Assembly (NCBI GenBank): GCA_003558335.1
Contig: PWMA01000046.1
Span: forward strand, 1-10,166
Reading direction: 5' to 3'
DNA from: Candidatus Methanofastidiosia archaeon
GTDB lineage: Archaea > Methanobacteriota_B > Thermococci > Methanofastidiosales > Methanofastidiosaceae
Length of the DNA stretch: 10,166 nucleotides
Numbering within the stretch: the stretch's first letter is position 1; every line of letters starts with the position of its first letter. Shown one piece after another: positions 5,288-10,166 of this stretch. Under the pieces are notes generated by a model that searched no databases, had not been told where the DNA came from, and was given only the letters and a program-made list of their open reading frames with translations. The position numbers were made by a program, and so were the translations under genes.

Positions 5288-5503
5288 ATGAAGGTATATA
5301 TCAAACAAGAAGAATGTATTTTTTGTGAAAGTTGTGTATCTAGTTGTCCTGAAGTTTTTGTCGTTGTTCCAGGAAAGAGTTCAACAATTGTAGAAAAATA
5401 TAGAGGTAAAAATGATTCTGAAGGTGAGGTAGACACTAATTTGAAAAACTGTGTAGAATCGGCTGTAGACTCTTGTCCTGTTAATATAATATCTATAGAC
5501 TAA
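5288..5503 (+). CDS. Single [4Fe-4S]-cluster ferredoxin with an extra cysteine pair
   Basis: This 71-residue cytoplasmic electron carrier has the pattern Cys10-x2-Cys13-x2-Cys16...Cys63-Pro, which binds one [4Fe-4S] cluster. Two further cysteines, Cys20 (before Pro-Glu-Val-Phe) and Cys55, fall at the spacing of the disulfide pair of the Pyrococcus furiosus single-cluster ferredoxin (C11, x14, C17, C56 for the cluster; C21-C48 disulfide). Position 13 is Cys rather than the Asp of that protein, so a full four-Cys cluster is expected. The loop at residues 40-50 (GKNDSEGEVDT) is acidic. The ATG at 5288 is preferred to upstream TTG extensions because the product then starts at the usual place, nine residues before the first Cys. 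No neighbouring oxidoreductase gene indicates a partner. Confidence 0.88.
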   Translation: MKVYIKQEECIFCESCVSSCPEVFVVVPGKSSTIVEKYRGKNDSEGEVDTNLKNCVESAVDSCPVNIISID

Positions 5504-5540
5504 AAAATATAAAAAATATTTTAAAAAATAACTAAAATTT
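5504..5540 (-). terminator. T-rich stretch after the 5545-5733 gene
   Basis: Read on the minus strand this short convergent gap has two long T-runs (TTTTTTAAAATATTTTTT) right after the stop of the small gene at 5545, consistent with oligo-T termination. On the plus strand, serving the ferredoxin gene, only short T-runs occur. Confidence 0.45.
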
Positions 5541-5544
5541 TAGT

Positions 5545-5733
5545 TCACGTTGGTTTTTCTATTCCCAATTTTTCTACATCGCACGTATCGTAAGCTCTTT
5601 GAGCAGCTGCAACACCATATTTCCTAGATATTTCTTCCAAGTGTTTTTTTATCTGTTCTTTTGATGCGGGTGTATCCCCTCTTTCAGCTCTAATTGCGTC
5701 CATTAAATCAAGATACGTCATATCTCTTCCCAT
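5545..5733 (-). CDS. Small soluble helical protein, unknown function
   Basis: The ATG at 5733 (MGRDMTYLDL) gives 62 residues. It is preferred to an ATG 10 codons upstream because GGAG (5742-5745) lies 8 bases before it and the TATA box near 5782 would then leave a normal leader of about 24 bases. The protein is charged and largely helical (about residues 6-18 and 23-52), with no membrane segment and a single Cys (YDTCDVEKLG). It recalls small DNA- or protein-binding bundles, but I recognise no family and assign no function. It converges with the ferredoxin gene and follows the zinc-ribbon membrane protein gene (5845-6120) in the same direction, though a promoter of its own separates the two. 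Confidence 0.65.
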   Translation of the reverse strand: MGRDMTYLDLMDAIRAERGDTPASKEQIKKHLEEISRKYGVAAAQRAYDTCDVEKLGIEKPT

Positions 5734-5778
5734 ATTTTCAACTCCAGCAATTATACTTATCAAAGCATAACTGTTTAC

Positions 5779-5802
5779 TTATATATGCAATGTCATATAT
5801 AA
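5779..5802. promoter_or_regulatory. Perfect 9-bp inverted repeat made of two facing TATA-like boxes
   Basis: TTATATATG (5779-5787) and CATATATAA (5794-5802) are perfect reverse complements with the 6-base spacer CAATGT. The minus-strand copy at 5779-5787 lies about 50 bases before the ATG at 5733 and is the likely TATA box of that gene. The other copy would direct transcription to the right, into the 3' end of 5845-6120, as antisense. Alternatively the symmetry marks an operator. Confidence 0.5.
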
Positions 5803-5844
5803 ACTTTTCGTTAAACCTTGGCAAAAAGTTAGACCTATTTAACT

Positions 5845-6120
5845 TTAAGATTTTTCTAATGTCTTCCTGATAACCCTTCCAAGTTTTTCCCAAAACACAA
5901 AAGGAAGAAATAGAAACCCGAAAGCTCCAATAGCCATCCATCCAAAAATAATTCCAATGATGCCCATGATAACCAACAGTGCTGAAACTTTTCTTAGAAA
6001 TTTTAATGCTTCATCTTTTGTTATTTCTTCTGAATTTTTAAATTCCTTTAGGCAGTATGGGCAAATGTTTAAACTTTCATAAACCATTTCTCCACAGTTA
6101 GAGCACATTCTTTTTACCAT
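5845..6120 (-). CDS. Zinc-ribbon membrane protein, unknown function
   Basis: The 91-residue product (ATG at 6120) begins with a zinc ribbon, Cys6-x2-Cys9...Cys20-x2-Cys23 (CSNCG and CPYCL), followed by an acidic linker with KDEALKFLRK and one long or two tightly packed membrane helices (about residues 44-76), then a basic tail (RVIRKTLEKS). This is the zinc-ribbon-plus-membrane-anchor plan widespread in archaea, with no defined biochemical role. The cytoplasmic ribbon may recruit partners to the membrane. A TTG three codons earlier would fall 25-26 bases from the TATA box and cannot be excluded as a leaderless start. The gene diverges from the hydrolase gene at 6243. Confidence 0.75.
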   Translation of the reverse strand: MVKRMCSNCGEMVYESLNICPYCLKEFKNSEEITKDEALKFLRKVSALLVIMGIIGIIFGWMAIGAFGFLFLPFVFWEKLGRVIRKTLEKS

Positions 6121-6149
6121 AATATTCAATAGAATATTTCATCTCTAGT

Positions 6150-6161
6150 ATATAAATATAT
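6150..6161 (-). promoter_or_regulatory. TATA box of the zinc-ribbon membrane protein gene
   Basis: The minus strand reads ATATATTTATATA, centred near 6155, about 34 bases before the ATG at 6120 and 25-26 before an in-frame TTG at 6129. There is no Shine-Dalgarno site, so the mRNA is leaderless or nearly so. Confidence 0.45.
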
Positions 6162-6190
6162 TTTTGTAAAAAATATCAGATTTTAAATAA

Positions 6191-6200
6191 CTTTATATAA
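6191..6200 (+). promoter_or_regulatory. TATA box of the hydrolase gene
   Basis: CTTTATATAA, centred near 6196, predicts a start near 6222 and a 21-base leader containing AGAGGG (6230-6235), 7 bases before the ATG at 6243. Confidence 0.55.
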
Positions 6201-6242
6201 AAGAAAATTTTATTCCAAATGATATATTGAGAGGGAAGAAAT

Positions 6243-7037
6243 ATGATTTTGAAATCAAAATTTGGAGATATCTATTATGAAATAAATGGTCCTGATCATG
6301 GGCCTGCGATAGTGTTCACACACGGAGTAGGTCTAAATTCAAAGTATTATGACTCACAAGTTTCGTTTCTAAAAGATAAGTATAGAGTTTTAACATGGGA
6401 CATGCTAGGACATGGAAATTCAGAGTTATTGGAAGAAAATTTGAATATAGAAGATATGGTAAATGTGATAGTTGAAATAATGAGGGACAACAATATTGAA
6501 AAAGCTGTCATGGCTGGACACTCTTTGGGCAGTTGGGTATCTCAACTTGCTGCTATCTATTATCCTGATAAAGTATCGGCAGTTGTTAGCATTGGAGGGA
6601 TGCCCATAAACAAACCAATGGGAACTTTAGAACTGGTAGGTTATAAAATTACAATGATTATTAGTAAAATAATTCCGTTTAAGTATCTTGTTGATTTCAT
6701 TGCTAAAAATAAGGCTGTTACTCCAGAAGCACAAAAATTTGCAGAAGAGGCCTGCATAAAAATGGGGAAAAAACAGTTGTTTCTAACTATAGGTGGTATG
6801 CTCGATGCTGGTAAAATTGAAGTTACAAAGAATTTTTACCAACCTCTATTGATTACTCACGGCTCTCACGAAATGCCAAAATATGTTGCCAAAGTTTGTA
6901 AAGAATGGCATAGTGAAGTTAAAGGTAGCCACTATGCCGAGATTCCTAAAGCAGGACATAATGCAAATCAGGACAATCCAGAAGATTTCAATCAAGCATT
7001 GATCTCATTTTTAATGGACTTTGCTGAATCAATCTAA
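6243..7037 (+). CDS. Alpha/beta hydrolase
   Basis: This 264-residue protein of the alpha/beta hydrolase superfamily lies in the usual size range and has no signal peptide, so it is cytoplasmic. Visible are the oxyanion-hole HG (THGVG, residues 26-30), the strand and turn WDMLGHGNS (52-60), the nucleophile elbow G-H-S94-L-G and the catalytic His in AGHNANQDNPEDF (His239). The acid usually found as Asp after the strand PLLITHG is Glu210 here (GSHE). Between residues 120 and 190 lies a helical cap rich in hydrophobic residues (TMIISKIIPF), which shapes the substrate pocket. The superfamily includes esterases, C-C hydrolases and haloperoxidase-like enzymes; the substrate cannot be told. The start has AGAGGG 7 bases upstream. 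No neighbour is clearly co-transcribed, because the next gene has its own TATA box. Confidence 0.88.
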   Translation: MILKSKFGDIYYEINGPDHGPAIVFTHGVGLNSKYYDSQVSFLKDKYRVLTWDMLGHGNSELLEENLNIEDMVNVIVEIMRDNNIEKAVMAGHSLGSWVSQLAAIYYPDKVSAVVSIGGMPINKPMGTLELVGYKITMIISKIIPFKYLVDFIAKNKAVTPEAQKFAEEACIKMGKKQLFLTIGGMLDAGKIEVTKNFYQPLLITHGSHEMPKYVAKVCKEWHSEVKGSHYAEIPKAGHNANQDNPEDFNQALISFLMDFAESI

Positions 7038-7060
7038 CAATAAACTTGCTGTATAGGCAC

Positions 7061-7070
7061 AAATTATAAA
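7061..7070 (+). promoter_or_regulatory. TATA box for a leaderless mRNA of the 7090-7605 gene
   Basis: AAATTATAAA is centred near 7066, about 24-25 bases before the ATG at 7090. The bases between hold no Shine-Dalgarno site. Confidence 0.5.
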
Positions 7071-7089
7071 GATATGAGTATTTGAAAAA

Positions 7090-7605
7090 ATGTCTTTACT
7101 AAGGTTTAAATTAAGAAAAAGAAAAAAAGAGCCTAATTATAAAATTTGTCTTAGCTGTTTTTCTAAAAATCCTTTTGATCATAATTTTTGTCACAAATGT
7201 GGACATGAAACATTTGAGCCTATTAAAGCAAAATACCTTAAAGAGAACAATCTGGGCATTGAGAATCTAGAGTATAAAAAATGTCCCAACTGTAATTCTG
7301 ATACTCTTTTGTACTTTAATTTTTGTTCAACATGTGGATACGTTTTCAAAGATCTAGTTGTTTATAAAGATCCTAATGATAAACCTCCCTTTATTTTTGT
7401 AATTGACTACAAAACATTTTTGAATATGCAAAAAAATATAGCTCAAGGCATAGAAAAAATCCTTCCTCTTTTGGCAGCGGTGGCAGTTAATATACCCTCT
7501 TCTCAATGGGTTAAGTTTTTAATTAGTATAAATGTGCCAAAAGAATACATCCCTTTGGCTATAAAAATAATGAAAATTATACTAAAAATATCAAAGAAAC
7601 TCTAA
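7090..7605 (+). CDS. Double zinc-ribbon protein with hydrophobic C-terminus
   Basis: The 171-residue protein starts with a very basic segment (FKLRKRKKE, residues 6-14). Two zinc ribbons follow: Cys20-x2-Cys23...Cys34-x2-Cys37 and Cys65-x2-Cys68...Cys79-x2-Cys82, each with the same CxxC-x10-CxxC spacing, as in double zinc-ribbon (DZR-type) domains. After a linker (FKDLVVYKDPNDKPP) the last 60 residues are hydrophobic and helical (about 117-147 and 150-168) with lysines at the end, perhaps a membrane-associated or oligomerising tail. Such ribbons usually mediate protein or nucleic-acid contacts, and the basic start favours nucleic acid or membrane phosphate; no enzyme domain is seen. The predicted mRNA is leaderless. 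It follows the hydrolase gene by 52 bases, and the zinc-ribbon gene 5845-6120 is nearby. Confidence 0.78.
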   Translation: MSLLRFKLRKRKKEPNYKICLSCFSKNPFDHNFCHKCGHETFEPIKAKYLKENNLGIENLEYKKCPNCNSDTLLYFNFCSTCGYVFKDLVVYKDPNDKPPFIFVIDYKTFLNMQKNIAQGIEKILPLLAAVAVNIPSSQWVKFLISINVPKEYIPLAIKIMKIILKISKKL

Positions 7606-7630
7606 TCTTTTTAATAAAAAAATTTATTGG
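7606..7630. terminator. T-runs serving the convergent genes 7090-7605 and 7659-7853
   Basis: Five T on the plus strand (7608-7612) follow the stop at 7605, and seven T on the minus strand (within 7616-7622) follow the opposite gene by about 40 bases. Both fit archaeal oligo-T termination. Confidence 0.4.
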
Positions 7631-7658
7631 GTTTAAATTAATAAATATGTAAAAATAT

Positions 7659-7853
7659 TTACTTATTCCTTAAATTTTTTAATACTGCTAAAGATGCAAA
7701 TATTACAAATCCAACGCCCAATCCAATAAAGAGTCCGGCAGGTATATTTCCATAGTAAAATCCTAATCCCATTCCTAAAAGTGCACCTGCAGGTATAAAC
7801 AATGCCTCACTGTCTTTATAGTATTCATTTTCTTTTTTCTTTTTTTCGGCCAT
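7659..7853 (-). CDS. Small two-helix membrane protein, glycine-rich, unknown function
   Basis: This 64-residue protein has a lysine-rich cytoplasmic start (MAEKKKKENEYYKDSE), then two membrane helices (about 18-34 and 37-57) with repeated small-residue packing motifs (PAGALLGMGLGFYYG and PAGLFIGLGVGF). These read as two halves of a PAG...GxGxGF repeat, and a basic KNLRNK end follows. Paired glycine motifs of this kind allow tight helix packing or oligomerisation. I know no function. The ribosome site GGTGAT (7857-7862) lies 3 bases before the ATG and closely matches the complement of the 16S rRNA end, so the start is well supported. A TATA-like TTTAAATATG (7884-7893) lies upstream. Confidence 0.68.
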   Translation of the reverse strand: MAEKKKKENEYYKDSEALFIPAGALLGMGLGFYYGNIPAGLFIGLGVGFVIFASLAVLKNLRNK

Positions 7854-7946
7854 ATTATCACCATCTTTTCAGCAGATATATTCATATTTAAACATTGCGG
7901 ACTGAAATAAGCATTTTTCCTATAATAAAATATATTTTTTAGACTA

Positions 7947-8204
7947 CTAAGAATCTATTTCATTAAGCTTTTGGGCTCTTTGATAAGCGTTATGCATTCC
8001 ATACATCCATATTAAAATTGCAAATGGTATTCCAATTAAAACAATTGATATCAACAAAGCAAAGCACCACATAACAAATAACCCTGTACCTTTGCCGATG
8101 TCTCCGTTGTATATTTGGCCAAGACCCACAATGAAAAAAGAAAGAACTGCAGCAACACCAGGATTTTTCATGCATTTTTTTGAATTATTTTCGTCGTTTT
8201 CCAT
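7947..8204 (-). CDS. TM2-domain-like small membrane protein
   Basis: The 85-residue protein has a polar, acidic N-terminus (MENDENNSKK), then KNPGVAAVLSFF with GLGQIYNGDIGKG (about residues 27-39), and hydrophobic helices at about 15-32 and 40-68, ending in a basic YQRAQKLN. The K-x-P...Sff...GlGq-Y-G...G-k-G pattern is that of the TM2 family: two helices joined by a short turn after a Gly-rich, aromatic motif. The cellular role of prokaryotic TM2 proteins is largely undefined. GGAGG (8211-8215) six bases before the ATG gives a strong start. The acidic coiled-coil gene 8263-8484 lies 58 bases upstream in the same direction with an almost identical ribosome site, so a shared operon or recent common design is likely. 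Confidence 0.75.
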   Translation of the reverse strand: MENDENNSKKCMKNPGVAAVLSFFIVGLGQIYNGDIGKGTGLFVMWCFALLISIVLIGIPFAILIWMYGMHNAYQRAQKLNEIDS

Positions 8205-8227
8205 TTTATCCCTCCTTTTTTAACAAT

Positions 8228-8252
8228 ATCTTTTGAATAAAAGAAAAAAATA
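8228..8252 (-). terminator. T-rich stretch between genes 8263-8484 and 7947-8204
   Basis: On the minus strand the run CTTATTTTTTTCTTTTATTC follows the stop of the coiled-coil gene by about 10 bases. It may end part of the transcripts before the downstream gene or mark the boundary of separate units. No clear TATA box lies between here and the ATG at 8204, which leaves partial read-through as the simplest idea. Confidence 0.35.
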
Positions 8253-8262
8253 AGAATTTAGC

Positions 8263-8484
8263 CTATTCTTCAAACTGGTCCATCTCATCCAATTCATCTG
8301 ACAGATCTTCCAATATAATTTCCAGCTCCAACTCTTTGAGCAAATTAGCTTTTTTCAGTTCATTGGCTATGTTACCTAGCGCAGTTTGTGAATCTTCTTG
8401 ACCTACAGGGGATAGGTCATAATCCAACTGTTTTAACTCTTTCAATCTTTTCTTATAGTTTTCTATTTTTTCTCTATATTCCAT
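8263..8484 (-). CDS. Small acidic coiled-coil protein, unknown function
   Basis: The 73-residue protein is almost wholly helical and charged. Residues about 1-20 (MEYREKIENYKKRLKELKQL) and 35-70 (ANELKKANLLKELELEIILEDLSDELDEMD) show leucine-type heptads of a coiled coil, separated by a less regular turn (DYDLSPVGQEDSQ). The start is basic and the end strongly acidic (SDELDEMDQFEE). No membrane segment and no enzyme motif are seen. It could be a scaffold or adaptor for the TM2-like protein encoded 58 bases downstream, but that is inference from position alone. GGAGGGG (8489-8495) six or fewer bases before the ATG supports the start, and the minus-strand TATA box CTTTATAAATC (8527-8537) would leave a leader of about 22 bases. 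Confidence 0.7.
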   Translation of the reverse strand: MEYREKIENYKKRLKELKQLDYDLSPVGQEDSQTALGNIANELKKANLLKELELEIILEDLSDELDEMDQFEE

Positions 8485-8526
8485 TATACCCCTCCTTTTG
8501 TTTTATACATATCTATTTCATTTAAA

Positions 8527-8537
8527 GATTTATAAAG
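8527..8537 (-). promoter_or_regulatory. TATA box of the coiled-coil/TM2 gene pair
   Basis: The minus strand reads CTTTATAAATC, centred near 8532. A start near 8506 gives a leader of about 22 bases that includes the GGAGGGG ribosome site of the gene starting at 8484. Confidence 0.5.
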
Positions 8538-8567
8538 ATATTGAAAGATAAATTGAAATAAAAGAAA

Positions 8568-8579
8568 CCTTATAAAAAG
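8568..8579 (+). promoter_or_regulatory. TATA box of the cysteine desulfurase gene
   Basis: CCTTATAAAAAG, centred near 8574, predicts a start near 8600 and a leader of about 21 bases with GGTG (8611-8614) as ribosome site, 6 bases before the ATG at 8621. It lies about 40 bases from the divergent box at 8527-8537. Confidence 0.5.
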
Positions 8580-8620
8580 ATAGATTAAAAAAATAGACAA
8601 GACCTTTATTGGTGTATAAG

Positions 8621-9823
8621 ATGAACTTAAGAAATATTCGAGAGCAGTTTCCCATCCTTGAAAATGGATCGATTTACTTTGATAGTGCATCTACAAGTTT
8701 AACACCTAACATAGTAATAGATAAAATGGTGGACTACTATAAAAATTATAATGCCAATATAGGGCGAGGCGTTTATAGATTTTCAGAAAAAGCATCTTTT
8801 GAGTACGAAAAGGCACACAATAAAGTTGCAGATTTTTTAAAAGTTTATAATAATGAAGTTATTTTTGTTAAAAACTCTACTGAAGGATTAAATATAGTTG
8901 CATCTGGTCTTAAATTTAATAAAGAAGATAGAATTGTCAACACACTTATCGATCATCACTCAAACTATATAACTTGGCTCAGGTTAAAAGATAAATTAGG
9001 ATTGAATATAACACATATTAAACCGGATAGTAATGGCAGTTTCGATTTAAATAACTTTGAAAAATCTATTGATGAAAATACTAAAATCGTTTCACTAACG
9101 CATATATCTAACGTTTTAGGAAGTATTACTCCAGTTGAAGAAATAATAAAAATTGCTCATGAAAATAATTGTTTAGTTCTAGTTGATGGTGCACAGTCTG
9201 CCCCACATATACCTCTTGATCTCAAAAAAATGGACTGTGATTTTTTTGTCTGCTCTGGACATAAAATGCTTGGCCCTGGAGGCACGGGAGTTCTTTATAT
9301 TAAAAAGGATCTCCAAAAAGAAATAGAGCCTCTATTAATAGGCGGTGGAACAGTAACAGATGTTTCTCTAAACGAATATAGTTTAAAAGAAGATTATGAA
9401 AGATTTGAAGCAGGAACTCCAAACATCGAAGGATTTATAGGGTTGGGAGCTGCTGTAGATTATTTGAATTCAATAGGAATGAGAAATATAAAAAAACATG
9501 AACAAAAACTAATATCAATCGTTTTAGAAGAGCTTATGGAACTGCCTGAAATTGAAATATTTGGGCCAGAACAAATAGAAAATAGATCAAGTTTAATATG
9601 CTTTAATTACAAAGGAGTAAATCCTCATAAAGTAGCGAAAATTTTTGATGAACAATATAATATTTTGATGAGATCTGGGCATCACTGCTGCTATCCCTTG
9701 ATAAAGCATGTAATAAACAAACCTGAGGGGACTCTAAGGTGTTCTCTTTATTTATACAACACTGAAGAGGAGATAAAGATATTTATCAATGCAGCGAAAA
9801 AAATATCAAAAAGACTAACTTAA
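8621..9823 (+). CDS. sufS: Cysteine desulfurase, SufS/CsdA type (class V aminotransferase)
   Basis: The 400-residue PLP enzyme removes sulfur from cysteine, giving alanine and a persulfide for Fe-S cluster or thio-modification pathways in the cytoplasm. Seen are DSASTSLTP (21-29) at the N-terminus, TEGLN (87-91), DHHSNYITW (111-119) for cofactor stacking, Asp189 in LVDGAQSAPH contacting the pyridine nitrogen, the PLP lysine Lys215 in CSGHKMLGPGGTGVLY, AGTPN (264-268), and the active-site cysteine in RSGHHCC (Cys356 by alignment with SufS RTGHHC, next to Cys357). Length fits the family (about 400). The ATG at 8621 is chosen because GGTG lies 6 bases upstream; earlier TTG/GTG codons in frame would remove the leader. 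No scaffold (SufU/IscU), SufBCD or thiouridylase gene adjoins it, so its acceptor is unknown. Kynureninase-like or selenocysteine lyase activity is less likely but not excluded. Confidence 0.92.
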   Translation: MNLRNIREQFPILENGSIYFDSASTSLTPNIVIDKMVDYYKNYNANIGRGVYRFSEKASFEYEKAHNKVADFLKVYNNEVIFVKNSTEGLNIVASGLKFNKEDRIVNTLIDHHSNYITWLRLKDKLGLNITHIKPDSNGSFDLNNFEKSIDENTKIVSLTHISNVLGSITPVEEIIKIAHENNCLVLVDGAQSAPHIPLDLKKMDCDFFVCSGHKMLGPGGTGVLYIKKDLQKEIEPLLIGGGTVTDVSLNEYSLKEDYERFEAGTPNIEGFIGLGAAVDYLNSIGMRNIKKHEQKLISIVLEELMELPEIEIFGPEQIENRSSLICFNYKGVNPHKVAKIFDEQYNILMRSGHHCCYPLIKHVINKPEGTLRCSLYLYNTEEEIKIFINAAKKISKRLT

Positions 9824-9858
9824 CTATCTATATCTCTAATTATTCTTTTCTCGATAGC

Positions 9859-9913
9859 TTCAATATTTATTGAACCTTATCAAAATGCTTAAAAAGGAAT
9901 TAAGCTTCAATAT
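9859..9913 (+). promoter_or_regulatory. Promoter region of the terminal lipoprotein gene with palindrome and direct repeats
   Basis: A perfect palindrome TTCAATA-TT-TATTGAA (9859-9874) is followed by a TATA-like CTTAAAAAG (about 9888-9896). That box sits in a second inverted repeat, GCTTAA (9887-9892) and TTAAGC (9900-9905). The 11 bases AGCTTCAATAT occur at 9856-9866 and again at 9903-9913, so one half of the palindrome is repeated downstream of the TATA box, near the expected transcription start (about 9917). This arrangement resembles operators flanking a promoter. Confidence 0.5.
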
Positions 9914-9929
9914 GATTAGAGGTGATCTA

Positions 9930-10166
9930 ATGAAAAGAGATGTAAAAATATACGGATTTTACCTTGTGACCATCGTTGCAATATCTCTATTTGCAGGATG
10001 CGTTGCCGGAGGTATCGTTAACCCAACAGGCCCCACAGAAATATCTTTTGAAGATATTGAAAGTGGACAAAACTTAAGTTTGAGAGAAAGAGGCACCTAT
10101 GTCATAAGAAATGAATCCGATTGGAACAGCTTTATGGATAAGTTCGGTGTCAGCTTGGACAAGCCC
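9930..10166 (+). CDS. Lipoprotein, possibly PrcB-like (3' end outside window)
   Basis: The first 79 codons are visible and the frame stays open to the edge. A basic start (MKRDVK), a hydrophobic stretch (about 7-22) and the lipobox LFAGC with Cys24 mark a lipid-anchored exported protein. After a short glycine/proline linker (VAGGIVNPTGP) comes a region with a turn motif, YVIRNESDWNSFMDKFG (about 59-75), which resembles the N-terminal part of PrcB C-terminal-like domains, where a strand is followed by an eeW...lw helix. With so little visible this is only a suggestion. GAGGTGATC (9919-9927), 2 bases before the ATG by its end, is an excellent ribosome site. The upstream palindrome and repeats suggest regulated expression. 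Confidence 0.75.
   Translation, partial: MKRDVKIYGFYLVTIVAISLFAGCVAGGIVNPTGPTEISFEDIESGQNLSLRERGTYVIRNESDWNSFMDKFGVSLDKP

Noticed and set aside
5738..5941. Minus-strand frame overlapping the 3' end of the zinc-ribbon gene
   Set aside because: It overlaps 5845-6120 in another frame, has no start signal and covers the inverted TATA repeat.
8484..8690. A 68-residue minus-strand open frame over the desulfurase promoter
   Set aside because: It overlaps the start of the desulfurase gene and the leader of the coiled-coil gene, and it would cover both TATA boxes. It is best read as chance.
1..10166. CRISPR array, insertion sequence, intact tRNA or rRNA gene
   Set aside because: I saw no regularly spaced repeats, transposase motifs, terminal inverted repeats of an element, or complete tRNA arms with a T-loop sequence on either strand.

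Overview
The window is AT-rich and reads as archaeal. Most genes have a TATA-like box either about 26 bases before the ATG (leaderless mRNAs) or about 45-55 bases before it with a Shine-Dalgarno motif (GGAG, GAGGTGATC, GGTGAT) in between. Two uroporphyrinogen-decarboxylase-fold corrinoid methyltransferases, one fused to its own cobalamin domain, a single-cluster ferredoxin and several small zinc-ribbon and membrane proteins suggest a methylotrophic methanogen or a relative. A Methanofastidiosa-type (methylthiol-reducing) lineage is my guess; nothing in the window proves it.

Layout. Bases 2-565 (+) hold the 3' part of a stand-alone methyltransferase, cut by the window edge. A tiny winged-helix regulator (607-789, -) follows; its TATA box sits inside an inverted repeat. 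Next are a membrane-anchored exported protein (865-1470, -) and, from a shared promoter region, a small membrane protein plus a lipoprotein (1559-2277, +). The centrepiece is a 586-residue methyltransferase-corrinoid fusion (2335-4095, -), a paralog of the protein at the left edge. A divergent pair of small membrane proteins (4227-4607, - and 4719-4922, +) is followed by about 365 bases without a gene, then a ferredoxin (5288-5503, +), a small soluble protein (5545-5733, -), a zinc-ribbon membrane protein (5845-6120, -), an alpha/beta hydrolase (6243-7037, +), a double zinc-ribbon protein (7090-7605, +), three small minus-strand genes (7659-8484), a SufS-type cysteine desulfurase (8621-9823, +) and the start of a second lipoprotein (9930 to the window end, +).

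How the genes may work together. The two methyltransferases would move methyl groups from a methylated substrate through a corrinoid to a thiol such as coenzyme M. The ferredoxin and the desulfurase (sulfur for Fe-S clusters) fit an Fe-S-rich anaerobe, but no operon links them to the methyltransferases. The rest looks like an accessory patchwork of short transcription units with many small envelope proteins of unknown role. The strongest leads are the corrinoid fusion and its inverted, locally near-identical paralog, the palindrome-embedded promoter of the small regulator, the palindrome and repeats before the terminal lipoprotein gene, and a ferredoxin carrying an extra cysteine pair.
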